A stretch of 64,000 nucleotides of DNA from Pelotomaculum schinkii (lineage in GTDB: Bacteria > Bacillota > Desulfotomaculia > Desulfotomaculales > Pelotomaculaceae), in assembly GCF_004369205.1 (NCBI RefSeq), contig NZ_QFGA01000003.1:248001-312000 (forward strand). Direction: 5' to 3'. Position 1 is the stretch's first letter; every line of letters begins with the position of its first letter. Below the pieces are notes generated by a model. It made no database searches, was not told where the DNA came from, and worked only from the letters and a program-made list of their open reading frames with translations. Below are positions 1-6,935 of this stretch, in pieces. The position numbers and the translations under genes are program-made.

Positions 1-927
1 CTTTATGAAACATACGTGACCGCGCGTGGGCACTGGAGTAACTATGTGGAGGGTGTGCGGAACAAGCTTAGGACAATAACAACCGGAGGATTGGCAGCGC
101 TCACTTCCGAGAGCGATTTTACCCTCAGCGATATAGGCCGGGAAAAAACTGCGTTGTTCTGTGTTCTACCGACTGATGGGGACTACCGCATGTTGTTAAC
201 ACCTTTCTATGCTTTTTTGTTTAAGCGTTTAAAAGAACTTGCCGCGGCGAGTCCAAAGCAGCGATTGCCGGTACCAACGAGGGTTGTAGTGGAAGAGGCT
301 GCAAATGTGGGCAGAGTTCCATGGTTAGGAAAAACATTGGCTGTTGCGAGGAGTATGGCCATTGACATTCAATTGGCATTTCAAAATATAGGTCAAGTGC
401 AGGGATTATACTCCAAGGAGAAAGAGTGGCAAGCCATCGTGGGCAACTGCCCTGTAAAAGTGTGCCTCGGTTGCGACGATATGGACACTGCCACATGGTT
501 TGTAAGGCCTTTCGGAGATGTGCGGGTTTTAACAGAGTCATATAGCCGGGATGTGACGCTACCGTACCAGCATTACACAGAAATGCCCCGGCGCAGGGAA
601 AGTGTCCGGAAAGAGCGGTTGATGGAACCATGGGAACTGACGCAACTGCCGGAGGACGACATGGTTGCCACGGTCCGGGGGAAGAGGCCTCTGTATCTAC
701 AGAAGATTCCATGGACCGATCTTCCCCAATACAAGGAAGTGCTGGCGGCCGGCCAGCTACCGGTTCAGGAACTCATACCGGCTCGCTCCTTGAAAATTTC
801 CATGCCGGTGGTACCGGGAGGTCCTGGTGAACAAGGAGCTTTCGGTACCAATATGGGCCGTGGAGACAGAGAAAATACCGATGGAAGGGGACAGGTAGAT
901 GTAATGGGTCTCTTTAATCAGCCGTGA
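1..927 (+). CDS. Type IV coupling protein (VirD4/TraG-like), C-terminal part
   Basis: The reading frame is open to the window edge, so this is the C-terminal part of a longer protein; the GTG at 16 is only an internal codon. VirD4/TraG proteins are membrane-anchored hexameric ATPases that hand relaxase-bound DNA to the conjugation channel. A Walker-B-like segment (VVVEEAANVG) is followed by a Gln-rich helix (QNIGQVQGLYS), the order seen in the family's ATPase core. The N-terminal membrane helices and Walker A must lie upstream. Next to a replication initiator and a serine recombinase it marks the element as conjugative. Assignment rests on motif order, not on an alignment. Confidence 0.8.
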   Translation, partial: LYETYVTARGHWSNYVEGVRNKLRTITTGGLAALTSESDFTLSDIGREKTALFCVLPTDGDYRMLLTPFYAFLFKRLKELAAASPKQRLPVPTRVVVEEAANVGRVPWLGKTLAVARSMAIDIQLAFQNIGQVQGLYSKEKEWQAIVGNCPVKVCLGCDDMDTATWFVRPFGDVRVLTESYSRDVTLPYQHYTEMPRRRESVRKERLMEPWELTQLPEDDMVATVRGKRPLYLQKIPWTDLPQYKEVLAAGQLPVQELIPARSLKISMPVVPGGPGEQGAFGTNMGRGDRENTDGRGQVDVMGLFNQP

Positions 928-941
928 GCACGTGGGATGTT

Positions 942-985
942 AAAAGGCAGCCCTTGGTCTGTTGACCATGTGGCTGTCTTTTTTG
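942..985 (+). terminator. Rho-independent terminator after the coupling protein gene
   Basis: AGGCAGCC (945-952) can pair with GGCTGTCT (972-979) and is followed directly by a T run. The run ends a few bases before the ribosome-binding site of the next gene. Confidence 0.7.
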
Positions 986-992
986 TGAGGAG

Positions 993-1529
993 GTGAGAAA
1001 TATTCAAGGTGAAACACATTTAAGCGCAGGACTTTTTCTAGGGGCAATGACCGGCATTTCGTTTGAAGGAGGTATGGGGGATATTCTAATCAGTACGTTG
1101 CTGGGAGGGGTGATGGCGGTTCTTCCGGATGTTGATCATCCGGGCAGTATGACCGGGCGACTCATCAGGCCCCTATCGCTGTATCTGGAGGAGCGCTGGG
1201 GACACAGGGATAGTCCCGCTCACACGGCCGTATTCGTCTTTATATCTTCGTTAACAGTCGCAGCGCTCTGGCTTTTACCAGGGCACCTGGCGGGGCTTTC
1301 AACGATGGCCCCCGGGATCGCAGCACTGCTTGGAGGCACATCACATTTGGTGATGGACTCTGTAACCAGATCCGGGATAAAGCCCTGGCGCTACCTGCCG
1401 ATACCGGAAAAATGGCGCCAAAAGATTTACAGGGGAACACTGGAGTCCGGAAAATCAGCGCTGGAACGGGTGCTTGCCTGTGCCGGTTTACTTGGCGCCT
1501 TTTTTATCTCTATATTCAAACTCACATAA
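993..1529 (+). CDS. YdjM-like membrane metal-dependent hydrolase (DUF457)
   Basis: A 178-residue membrane protein with four to five hydrophobic segments. It shows the family's conserved LPDVDHPGS near residues 44-52, an HRDSPAHT stretch near 71-78 and a GGTSHLVMDS motif. These Asp/His motifs are typical of the YdjM/DUF457 group, often annotated as membrane-bound metal-dependent hydrolases of unknown substrate. The GTG at 993 overlaps the AGGAGG box (988-993). An ATT at 1002, eight bases after that box, would give a protein beginning with the family-like x-QGETHLSAG. The start is therefore uncertain. It is probably ICE cargo acting at the membrane. Confidence 0.75.
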   Translation: MRNIQGETHLSAGLFLGAMTGISFEGGMGDILISTLLGGVMAVLPDVDHPGSMTGRLIRPLSLYLEERWGHRDSPAHTAVFVFISSLTVAALWLLPGHLAGLSTMAPGIAALLGGTSHLVMDSVTRSGIKPWRYLPIPEKWRQKIYRGTLESGKSALERVLACAGLLGAFFISIFKLT

Positions 1530-1553
1530 GTAATCCAAAGGGGTGGAAGTGAA

Positions 1554-2348
1554 TTGTTGCTTAGACCGGAAGGATATGAGTACCGCGGTGGGGCAATGGA
1601 TAAACTCTACGATGCGATGCAGCGGGAATATCCCATTGAAGCGATGATTGTGCGGGTAACATGGGAAAACAACTTGCCAGTGTGGGAATTGGACCTTGGT
1701 GTTGTTCGGGGGCTGGTGCCTTCATCCGAGACGGGCCTGGGGAATGACGCCCCTGCCCTGATGCAAAAATTCACCGGCCAGAAGGTATCTGTGAAGATTA
1801 AAGGGATTGATAAAAACGCTGGTATAGCCGCTTGCAGCAGGCGCGAGGCTATAGCTGACGCCAGGGAGAAGATGTTCGATGTCCTGCGTGAAGGACAGAG
1901 AATCGAGGCGGTCGTGAAAATCATCAACCCTAAACAACTTCTTGTGGATATTGGCGGCGGTGTGTTGGTTCACGTGCCGCGGGTAGCGGCGACGAAAAGC
2001 AGGGCGCTCAGGCTGGTTGATATTTTCAGCCCGGGGCAACCGGTAAGTGTGATAGTAAAAGCACTGAACAAGCAAACCGATACCATCTCGGTAACCATGG
2101 TATCCGGGAGCGACCCATGGGAAGAAATTCCCGAACTGAGGCGCGGGGATAGTGTGGCCGGTATAGTAGTTGGATTAAATCCAGAATATGTCATGGTGGA
2201 AACGTTTGCGACCCCTGGCGTGGTTGGTCTGGCGCCGCCGCCACAACGGGGAAATTTGCGGCGTGGCAGTAAGGTCCGGTGTGTAGTACAAAACTTCAGC
2301 CGAAAGAATAAAAAGTTGAGTTTAAGACTGCGCGATACCCTGGCTTGA
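1554..2348 (+). CDS. Protein with three S1-type RNA-binding repeats
   Basis: A 264-residue soluble protein starting at TTG behind a GGGGTGG box. Three S1-like OB-fold repeats can be read: roughly residues 27-95 (IVRVTWENN, GVRGLVPSSE), 112-180 (EAVVKIINPKQLLVDIGG, VHVPRV) and 195-262 (GDSVAGIVVGLNPEYVMVE, SLRLRD). S1 domains bind single-stranded RNA and occur in ribosomal protein S1 and in RNases. No nuclease domain is visible, so it is probably an RNA chaperone or translational regulator encoded by the element. The same element carries many structured translation leaders, which makes an interaction plausible, but that link is only inference. It overlaps the next gene's region by a few bases. 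Confidence 0.75.
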   Translation: MLLRPEGYEYRGGAMDKLYDAMQREYPIEAMIVRVTWENNLPVWELDLGVVRGLVPSSETGLGNDAPALMQKFTGQKVSVKIKGIDKNAGIAACSRREAIADAREKMFDVLREGQRIEAVVKIINPKQLLVDIGGGVLVHVPRVAATKSRALRLVDIFSPGQPVSVIVKALNKQTDTISVTMVSGSDPWEEIPELRRGDSVAGIVVGLNPEYVMVETFATPGVVGLAPPPQRGNLRRGSKVRCVVQNFSRKNKKLSLRLRDTLA

Positions 2349-2362
2349 GGGGGTTGCCGCTT

Positions 2363-2854
2363 ATGCGTATCATAGTCGATCAAACCCGAGCCGCACCGGG
2401 TCTAGTAACATCCAGCAGGGCCATGGCCATGCTGCGGTTTGTCGAGTCCTGCGGCGGCGCGCCGGAAGAGGCACTGGGTCTTGTCTTCCGTAAGAGCCGT
2501 TTGTTGCTTTCTAAGCTGCGTGGCGCCGGGGTAATATACCGCGTGACGGCGGAAGGAAAAGTGTTGTGGTTGCCCGCGGGAGTCCCGCCGCCCGGTGACC
2601 GCAATGATTTCGAGCGTAGGTTTGCCGTGGGTTGGTTGGCCGCGAGATTATTTGAATCTGGTGGATGTTACGAGGAAGACACTGCCGTCTTTCCGAACGG
2701 AGCTGTGTTTCGCGTCGCGGTGGCTCCACCAGCGCCTGCCGACACTTGTCTGGTTGTATTTCTCGCAGGAGCAACTCGTCTCGTTCAAGGTTCCGTTTGG
2801 GTGCTGTTGAATGAGATCCAGCGAAAGAGTCTTAAAGAGTGTTTAAAGTCGTGA
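2363..2854 (+). CDS. Hypothetical protein, possible winged-helix DNA-binding protein
   Basis: I do not recognise the family. The ATG at 2363 sits nine bases after GAGGGGG and is preferred over the upstream TTG at 2345. The first 70 residues form an alternating helix pattern (SRAMAMLRFVESCGG, EALGLVFRKSRLLLSKLRGAGVIYRV) ending in a short beta hairpin (TAEGKVLWLP), the usual look of a winged helix. The C-terminal half is mixed and hydrophobic. It directly follows the S1-repeat gene and is probably co-transcribed with it; a strong terminator follows. Confidence 0.5.
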   Translation: MRIIVDQTRAAPGLVTSSRAMAMLRFVESCGGAPEEALGLVFRKSRLLLSKLRGAGVIYRVTAEGKVLWLPAGVPPPGDRNDFERRFAVGWLAARLFESGGCYEEDTAVFPNGAVFRVAVAPPAPADTCLVVFLAGATRLVQGSVWVLLNEIQRKSLKECLKS

Positions 2855-2866
2855 ATCCTGACAGTC

Positions 2867-2893
2867 AAAGCGGGGGGAGTATCCCCCGCTTTA
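2867..2893 (+). terminator. Strong intrinsic hairpin terminator
   Basis: A perfect 10-bp stem (AAAGCGGGGG with CCCCCGCTTT) closes a six-base loop and is followed by a T-containing tail. It ends the group of genes at 993-2854. Confidence 0.7.
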
Positions 2894-3015
2894 CTGCTTG
2901 GCTGAAGAGATATTCAATATTATTTCATCAAATGTGAGCACTTAACTTCATTTTTTATCACTTAAGCAATTATATGCACCTAATTAATCAAAGTACCTCT
3001 ATGGAGGCAAAAAAT

Positions 3016-4029
3016 ATGATGAATAGACTTAAGCGTGTCATAATTAAAGAAGAGTTTGTGGCATTGACCGGCGACATGTGCAAAGCGATCATCCTGAACC
3101 AGTTTATATACTGGTCGGAACGTGTTAACGATTTTGACAAATTCATTGCCGAAGAAAAAATAAGGTCTGAGCAAAGCAGCATGGATATGATTATTGAGCC
3201 GACAAACGGGTGGATTTATAAAACGGCGGAAGAATTGTCGGAAGAAACGATGCTTGGCATGGCCCCGAACACTATCTTGAGGCACGTAAAAGCTCTACTT
3301 GAAAAAGGTTGGCTTGATGAACGGTATAATCCTAACCATAAGTGGGACCGCACCAAGCAGTACCGCGTCAACCTTTTGAAGATAAATCAAGATCTGGTAA
3401 AAATAGGCTATGTTCTTCAGGATTATAAGGTGGAGCTTCCATTTTCCAAAACGGAAAATGCATTTTCCAAAATGGAAAATGCAAAATCCATTTTGGAAAA
3501 TGGATCTTCCAAAATGGAAAATCGAATCGTACAAAACGGAAAAGCAATACCAGAGATTACTACAAAAGGATCATTCAATCATTCATCCATCCATCATAAA
3601 AAAGAGGATGATCGCGCGCGCGTGAAGACGGCAGAAGGTAATACTGAAAATGTTTCTGGCGGTGTGGATAGTTGCGTGGATAATAAATCGTCAACAGAAT
3701 CCGTCAAATCAATTTTGAAGAATGCCGGCTTTGAAGGTTTGCCGGTGGAGGTTGAGTATATTTCCAAGTGGTTTGATGTGCTTTCTCCGGAGATGTTCAA
3801 ATATGCAGTAAATAAGGCCGTTTTAAACGGCATAAGAAGCCTGCCTTATATTGCAGGGATTTTCGAGGATTGGGTGAAAAAAGGGATCAGGACTGTAGAG
3901 CAGGCCGAGAGGGAAACCAGGTATGATTCTATACTCTCAAAGAAAAAAAACCAGGGACAGGGGAGGAGGTTCACAAAACTCCCTGATTCACAAGTTTTCA
4001 AAGACCATCCAAGCAGACAGGGCGGGTGA
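3016..4029 (+). CDS. Plasmid/ICE replication initiator-like protein (wHTH plus DnaD-like domain)
   Basis: The ATG at 3016 lies eight bases after GGAGG; in-frame ATGs at 2974 and 3001 lack this. Residues 1-120 form a replication-initiator-type winged helix (ALTGDMCKAIILNQFIYW, TILRHVKALLEKGWLDER). A low-complexity linker follows, encoding repeats such as FSKTENA and FSKMENA. The C-terminal third (from about residue 235) is helical and resembles the DnaD-like region that recruits helicase loaders (VEYISKWFDVLSPEMFKYAVNKA). The linker DNA is an iteron array, so the replication origin may lie inside the gene, as in many phage and RepA_N-like initiators. This would give the excised element autonomous replication. 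A Gly-rich C-terminus completes it. Confidence 0.7.
   Translation: MMNRLKRVIIKEEFVALTGDMCKAIILNQFIYWSERVNDFDKFIAEEKIRSEQSSMDMIIEPTNGWIYKTAEELSEETMLGMAPNTILRHVKALLEKGWLDERYNPNHKWDRTKQYRVNLLKINQDLVKIGYVLQDYKVELPFSKTENAFSKMENAKSILENGSSKMENRIVQNGKAIPEITTKGSFNHSSIHHKKEDDRARVKTAEGNTENVSGGVDSCVDNKSSTESVKSILKNAGFEGLPVEVEYISKWFDVLSPEMFKYAVNKAVLNGIRSLPYIAGIFEDWVKKGIRTVEQAERETRYDSILSKKKNQGQGRRFTKLPDSQVFKDHPSRQGG
3441..3544 (+). repeat. In-gene iteron array, candidate replication origin
   Basis: About five copies of the near-palindrome ATTTTCCAAAATGGAAAAT occur, for example at 3441-3459, 3462-3480 and in altered phase at 3489-3521. A partial unit lies at 3530-3544. Spacing is mostly 21 bp, two helical turns, which also keeps the reading frame. 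The neighbourhood is AT-rich. Inference: binding sites for the initiator that the same gene encodes. Confidence 0.65.
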
Positions 4030-4098
4030 AAACAACAAAAATAAAAAAAGTGTTGACAAGCTGCTTTTTGTTTGATTATTATTTTCTTAGGTTTTTCG

Positions 4099-4281
4099 CT
4101 CCCTCTCATCCGAGAGGCACATGCTGCTCCATCATAGGAGCAGGGACTGCGGTGCTTGTTTCAAGTGCGCGGCGTCCAAAGCTCCCGTCCAATCCGGTCG
4201 GCACATCCTGCTCGTAGTTTACGGGCAGTGGTCGCAGCCAAAATGGCTTGGCGCCAACTCCCTCTCATCCGAGAGGCACAT
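4099..4281 (+). repeat. 24-bp direct repeat, two copies
   Basis: CTCCCTCTCATCCGAGAGGC plus ACAT is present exactly at 4099-4122 and 4258-4281, 159 bp apart. Each copy contains a small hairpin with six paired bases, CCTCTC with GAGAGG around the loop ATCC. Confidence 0.75.
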
Positions 4282-4386
4282 CTGCCTTTCTTTTGGCAGG
4301 GCCAGCGGTTCAGGCACATGTCTGCACGCGGCGGCACAAAACAAATGAGCAGGGGTAACCCTGTCTTCAAATCAACGATGAAATTT

Positions 4387-4430
4387 AAGCGGCTATTTTC
4401 CTGGTTACAGGGGCCGCTTTTGTGTTTTTA
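4387..4430 (+). terminator. Intrinsic terminator
   Basis: AAGCGGC (4387-4393) pairs with GCCGCTT (4413-4419), and a T-rich tail follows. The apical part (CCTGGTTACAGGGG) resembles that of the terminator at 6353, suggesting shared ancestry. Confidence 0.65.
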
Positions 4431-4470
4431 AAAACGCGGCATCTAAAGGGTGTCGATGAAATAAACAAGG

Positions 4471-4543
4471 CTGCCGGCAGGCCCGCAAAATTCTAATCGG
4501 AGGTGATTAGAGCGCGGGACCTGCCGGGGGCCCACGCTGAATT
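4471..4543 (+). promoter_or_regulatory. Structured leader 1 (hairpin-bridged Shine-Dalgarno)
   Basis: Arm A, CCGGCAGGCCCGC (4474-4486), pairs with GCGGGACCTGCCGG (4514-4527) with one bulged A. This loops out the Shine-Dalgarno GGAGGTGA (4499-4506). An alternative local hairpin, GCGGG with CCCACGC, can form between the Shine-Dalgarno and the ATG at 4544. Within the loop, CTAATC and GATTAG flank the GGAGGT. It is the most divergent member of the leader family. Confidence 0.5.
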
Positions 4544-4918
4544 ATGATACGGCTGTTTGTGAAAATGTCTTTCAGGGATTCGGATTTCCGGAAGAGTGCG
4601 GCTTACTTCATGGTCGCCGCAATATTAAAAACTATTGGCCATATTTTTGCCGCGGTCAGGGAAACGGGCGTCAAGCTATTTGACCCGGTCCTAAACCAAG
4701 CAAGACGTTGGAGATGGAAAAATCCCTGGCTAAACTTCCTGTCGGCGCTTGTGGAGTTCCTGATTGCAACTCTGATGTTACCCCTGGAAAGCATTTATCT
4801 TCTCGGTTTTCTCCTGGAGAAGGCTGACGAAAAACTCAGGGCTGCAGGTAATGTTTACATCGACCGTTGGGTTGCTCGGTACAAGGTTAGGAAGAATGGT
4901 ACAGTAACCAGTTGTTAG
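4544..4918 (+). CDS. Hypothetical membrane-associated protein, 124 aa
   Basis: No family recognised. The protein is basic at both ends and has two likely membrane-associated helices (around AAYFMVAAILKTIGHIFAAV and NFLSALVEFLIATLMLPL). The ATG follows structured leader 1, whose Shine-Dalgarno is 38 bases upstream unless the hairpin folds. The next gene starts 114 bases downstream behind its own ribosome-binding site. Confidence 0.6.
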   Translation: MIRLFVKMSFRDSDFRKSAAYFMVAAILKTIGHIFAAVRETGVKLFDPVLNQARRWRWKNPWLNFLSALVEFLIATLMLPLESIYLLGFLLEKADEKLRAAGNVYIDRWVARYKVRKNGTVTSC

Positions 4919-5032
4919 AACCAAGTTGGCAGACTGTTTAAAATCTGTCCCTTCCGCCGGGGACAAAAAAACGTGCGGCATCTGCGTAAGCGGGGCCGTC
5001 ATGGCCCCGGCAGGTGTGGAAAGGAGATAAAC

Positions 5033-5794
5033 ATGTTGACAGTTCTGGCTCAGAAGTTGAGTGGAGAGCAGATTGAAAACCTGGTTGTCGGACTGCACGA
5101 TGCACGGCAGATGCTGCACGACATCCTCGATGCGGTTAAGAGACGTGAGGTCCTCGTGGCTGGCCAAGTGGCCTCTGAGAAAAAAGGCGCGAATGAAGAT
5201 TTAAGGAAAGCTGAAACCTTAAAACGTCTTGAGCATGACGGAGAATATCAATCACTTAAAGAGAAACTCCAGGATGCCCGCGTAAACCTAGCGTTTGCCG
5301 AGGCGGAACTGGAGGGAGAAAAAGCCGGTCATGCAGGCCTGGTGGCAATGACGGGATTGGTGACAGCGATGGTAAATGCTGGGCAAATCAGTGACCTTGA
5401 AAATGTTGAAGCCGTTATGTCGGGGATGCTCGGGTACGTAGGCCAGGGGAACAAAACAGGCCAAAAAGTTGCCGGTGGTATTGCCACTTCAGGTAATCAC
5501 CAGGGACAGACTCTTAATGCAGCGGCAAAATCCCCTGTCCAAGGGTTCTCACAGCCTACCGCGCAAGAAGAGAATGACGTCGAGTCGGGAGCATTCATGG
5601 TACTGGAGGCACGTGAATCAAAACCAGGCACCATAAGGGGATATTGTCAGTCATCGGATGGCACTAAGGTGGCCATTTACGCGAAGAATGGTATTGGTCA
5701 AACATTAGCCCGGGCTGTCGGAGGATTTGTGCAGGTTGCCTTCCGGCGTGGAGACAAAGGGCTAATTGCATCCAGCGTCAAACTTGTCAGCTAA
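5033..5794 (+). CDS. Hypothetical coiled-coil protein with C-terminal beta-rich domain
   Basis: The ATG at 5033 has a textbook AAAGGAGA box eight bases upstream and is preferred to any earlier start. A hairpin GGGGCC/GGCCCC lies just before that box. Residues 1-110 are helical and charged (a likely coiled coil). A Gly/Ala/Gln-rich linker follows, then a compact beta-rich end (GTIRGYCQSSDGTKVAIYAK, QVAFRRGDKGLIASSVKLV) that could be an OB-like fold. Function unknown. It lies just upstream of the toxin-antitoxin pair, separated by 32 bases. Confidence 0.6.
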   Translation: MLTVLAQKLSGEQIENLVVGLHDARQMLHDILDAVKRREVLVAGQVASEKKGANEDLRKAETLKRLEHDGEYQSLKEKLQDARVNLAFAEAELEGEKAGHAGLVAMTGLVTAMVNAGQISDLENVEAVMSGMLGYVGQGNKTGQKVAGGIATSGNHQGQTLNAAAKSPVQGFSQPTAQEENDVESGAFMVLEARESKPGTIRGYCQSSDGTKVAIYAKNGIGQTLARAVGGFVQVAFRRGDKGLIASSVKLVS

Positions 5795-5826
5795 CCTCCT
5801 ACATGGTATTCTGGAGGTGAAGGCAG

Positions 5827-6012
5827 GTGTTGGATGCAATGAACAAGGTTGACAGGGTTCTGCAGGAAATTGAGAACTTTACGGCCGCGGAAATTAGAGA
5901 GCTATTGAAAAAGATGGCTGAAAGAATTGAGCTGCTGGGATGGTTGAAAGTGGCGGACACTGCTTTCTCCGAATGGGATAACGAGGAGGATGCAGTTTAT
6001 GACCAGCTTTAA
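5827..6012 (+). CDS. Antitoxin partner of the PemK/MazF-like toxin
   Basis: A 61-residue acidic, helical protein starting at GTG behind GGAGGTGA. It overlaps the toxin gene, the usual arrangement in type II toxin-antitoxin operons, where the antitoxin is made first and neutralises the toxin by binding. No HTH or AbrB fold is evident. The pattern EIRELLKKMAERIELLGWL followed by an acidic, Trp-containing tail is like small PemK partners in Firmicutes. The call depends mainly on the neighbouring toxin. Confidence 0.7.
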   Translation: MLDAMNKVDRVLQEIENFTAAEIRELLKKMAERIELLGWLKVADTAFSEWDNEEDAVYDQL

Positions 6013-6337
6013 TCCCGGGGACGTGGTATTGGTACCATTTCCTTTCAGCGACCTCAGCGGGGTTAAGAAAAGACCGGCATTGCTTCTCGCAGTTGCAAAT
6101 AAGCTACAGGAAATGGTATGCCTGATGCTTACTTCCCTGCCCGGGAAAGGAGTTTTATGTCATTCTGTTGCAAGCTGGAAGGCGGCGGGACTGCTGAAAC
6201 ACACCACTGCAAGGCTTCACAGAATATTCACCATCGACCGGGCGCTTGCACTGGGCAAGTTGGGTAAGATTGACGATGAGGAGTACATGGAAATCCTGGC
6301 TAAAGTAGTAACGCTACTGGAGCGAGGTAGATTCTAA
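5999..6337 (+). CDS. PemK/MazF-family mRNA interferase toxin
   Basis: A 112-residue protein with the family N-terminus FNPGDVVLVPFPFSDLSG followed by KKRPALLL, the beta-barrel that cleaves RNA at short specific sequences. A conserved LTS segment and a C-terminal helix complete the usual length. The ATG at 5999 is nine bases after GAGGAGGA; an in-frame ATG at 5990 touches that box and is unlikely. The gene overlaps the antitoxin gene by 14 bases. It probably stabilises the mobile element. A terminator follows. Confidence 0.85.
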   Translation: MTSFNPGDVVLVPFPFSDLSGVKKRPALLLAVANKLQEMVCLMLTSLPGKGVLCHSVASWKAAGLLKHTTARLHRIFTIDRALALGKLGKIDDEEYMEILAKVVTLLERGRF

Positions 6338-6352
6338 CCAAAGAGATTTTTT

Positions 6353-6391
6353 AAGACGGTTCCCTGATCACAGGGGCCGTCTTTGCTTTTT
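6353..6391 (+). terminator. Terminator of the toxin-antitoxin operon
   Basis: AAGACGG pairs with CCGTCTT around an apical CCCTGATCACAGGGG hairpin, and a T-rich tail follows. Confidence 0.75.
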
Positions 6392-6441
6392 AAAAATACG
6401 GGATAATTTTGGGCTATCTTACCCCTCTATGAAAGGGGGTG

Positions 6442-6579
6442 ATGCCGGTGGACACGATTAAGGTCGTCCTGGAGGTGCTGTTATTGGCTGTAAAGCTGTT
6501 AGCGCTTTTGCTGCAGATCTTTAGGCCAAACAAAACCAAAAGGACTACTCACCGTGGTTCCCGCCGCGCCGTGAGGTAG
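6442..6579 (+). CDS. Small single-pass membrane peptide, 45 aa
   Basis: The ATG at 6442 follows AAAGGGGGTG. The product has an acidic start, one hydrophobic helix (VVLEVLLLAVKLLALLLQIF) and a very basic tail rich in Arg, Lys and Thr. This layout is common for small membrane peptides of unknown role and also resembles holin-like or type I toxin peptides. A perfect terminator hairpin follows six bases after the stop. No family is recognised. Confidence 0.5.
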   Translation: MPVDTIKVVLEVLLLAVKLLALLLQIFRPNKTKRTTHRGSRRAVR

Positions 6580-6584
6580 TCCCG

Positions 6585-6613
6585 AGGGCAAGGGAAAAAT
6601 CCCTTGCCCTTAT
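6585..6613 (+). terminator. Terminator after the 45-aa peptide gene
   Basis: A perfect 10-bp stem (AGGGCAAGGG with CCCTTGCCCT) with a six-base A-rich loop, followed by TATTAT. Confidence 0.75.
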
Positions 6614-6640
6614 TATAAAACCTTGAAAGGGGGCGCGTCA

Positions 6641-6781
6641 ATGGCAGGTCAAGTTATTGATTATGTCAGAGTGGCGTCAAAATTTGTGGGATTGTTCTTT
6701 TTTGTCCTGTATCTGCTGGCAAAAGAACGTGAACGGAAAATGGAATTGCTGCTCCTGGCTACATTCTGTATCGCGGCGTAA
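6641..6781 (+). CDS. Small membrane peptide, 46 aa
   Basis: The ATG at 6641 follows AAAGGGGGCG. Two hydrophobic stretches (SKFVGLFFFVLYLLA and ELLLLATFCIAA) are joined by a charged turn (KERERK), so the peptide probably forms a membrane hairpin. Together with the 45-aa gene upstream it makes a pair of short membrane peptides between the toxin-antitoxin operon and the first tandem leader. No family is recognised. Confidence 0.45.
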   Translation: MAGQVIDYVRVASKFVGLFFFVLYLLAKERERKMELLLLATFCIAA

Positions 6782-6789
6782 TGAACCAG

Positions 6790-6850
6790 GCGGACCGAAC
6801 CACCCAACTACCTTAAGGGGGTGATGATGGGCGGTGCGGTAGCCGCCCAA
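6790..6850 (+). promoter_or_regulatory. Structured leader 2, without its own gene
   Basis: Arm A, ACCGAACCACCCA (6794-6806), can pair with TGGGCGGTGCGGT (6828-6840) at 11 of 13 positions. The Shine-Dalgarno AAGGGGGTGA (6815-6824) lies between. The alternative hairpin is GGGCGG (6829-6834) with CCGCCC (6843-6848). No start codon follows at the expected distance, and a second leader begins at once. It therefore looks like an orphan copy. Confidence 0.5.
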
Positions 6851-6862
6851 GTTTAATTCAAA

Positions 6863-6935
6863 GGCCCACACAGGCCCAAACCATTTCAACTCGAAGGAGG
6901 GAGAATGGGGCGGGCCGCTGGGTCCGCCCCGGATC
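6863..6935 (+). promoter_or_regulatory. Structured leader 3 (hairpin-bridged Shine-Dalgarno)
   Basis: Shine-Dalgarno AAGGAGGG at 6894-6901. Hairpin GGGGCGG (6907-6913) with CCGCCCC (6924-6930) leaves 6 + 5 unpaired bases to the ATG at 6936. Upstream blocks GGCCCA, GGCCC and CCATT (6863-6885) are complementary, in order, to TGGGTC, GGGCC and AATGG downstream of the Shine-Dalgarno. Confidence 0.6.

Larger units (their letters stand above)
4030..4470. other. Structured non-coding region
   Basis: No credible gene is visible in about 440 bases. The stretch holds two copies of a 24-bp repeat, several hairpins (CTGCTCC with GGAGCAG at 4124-4143; CTGCC with GGCAG near 4283-4299) and a terminator at its right end. 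It could be a non-coding RNA, a replication or transfer site, or an untranslated leader; the sequence alone does not decide. Confidence 0.5.

Noticed and set aside
221-712. Minus-strand 163-codon frame
   Set aside because: It lies wholly antisense to the coupling-protein gene, lacks a ribosome-binding site and has unlikely composition.
4026-4431. Plus-strand frames of 63-91 codons in the structured region
   Set aside because: They overlap one another and the repeats, have no ribosome-binding sites and no protein-like pattern.
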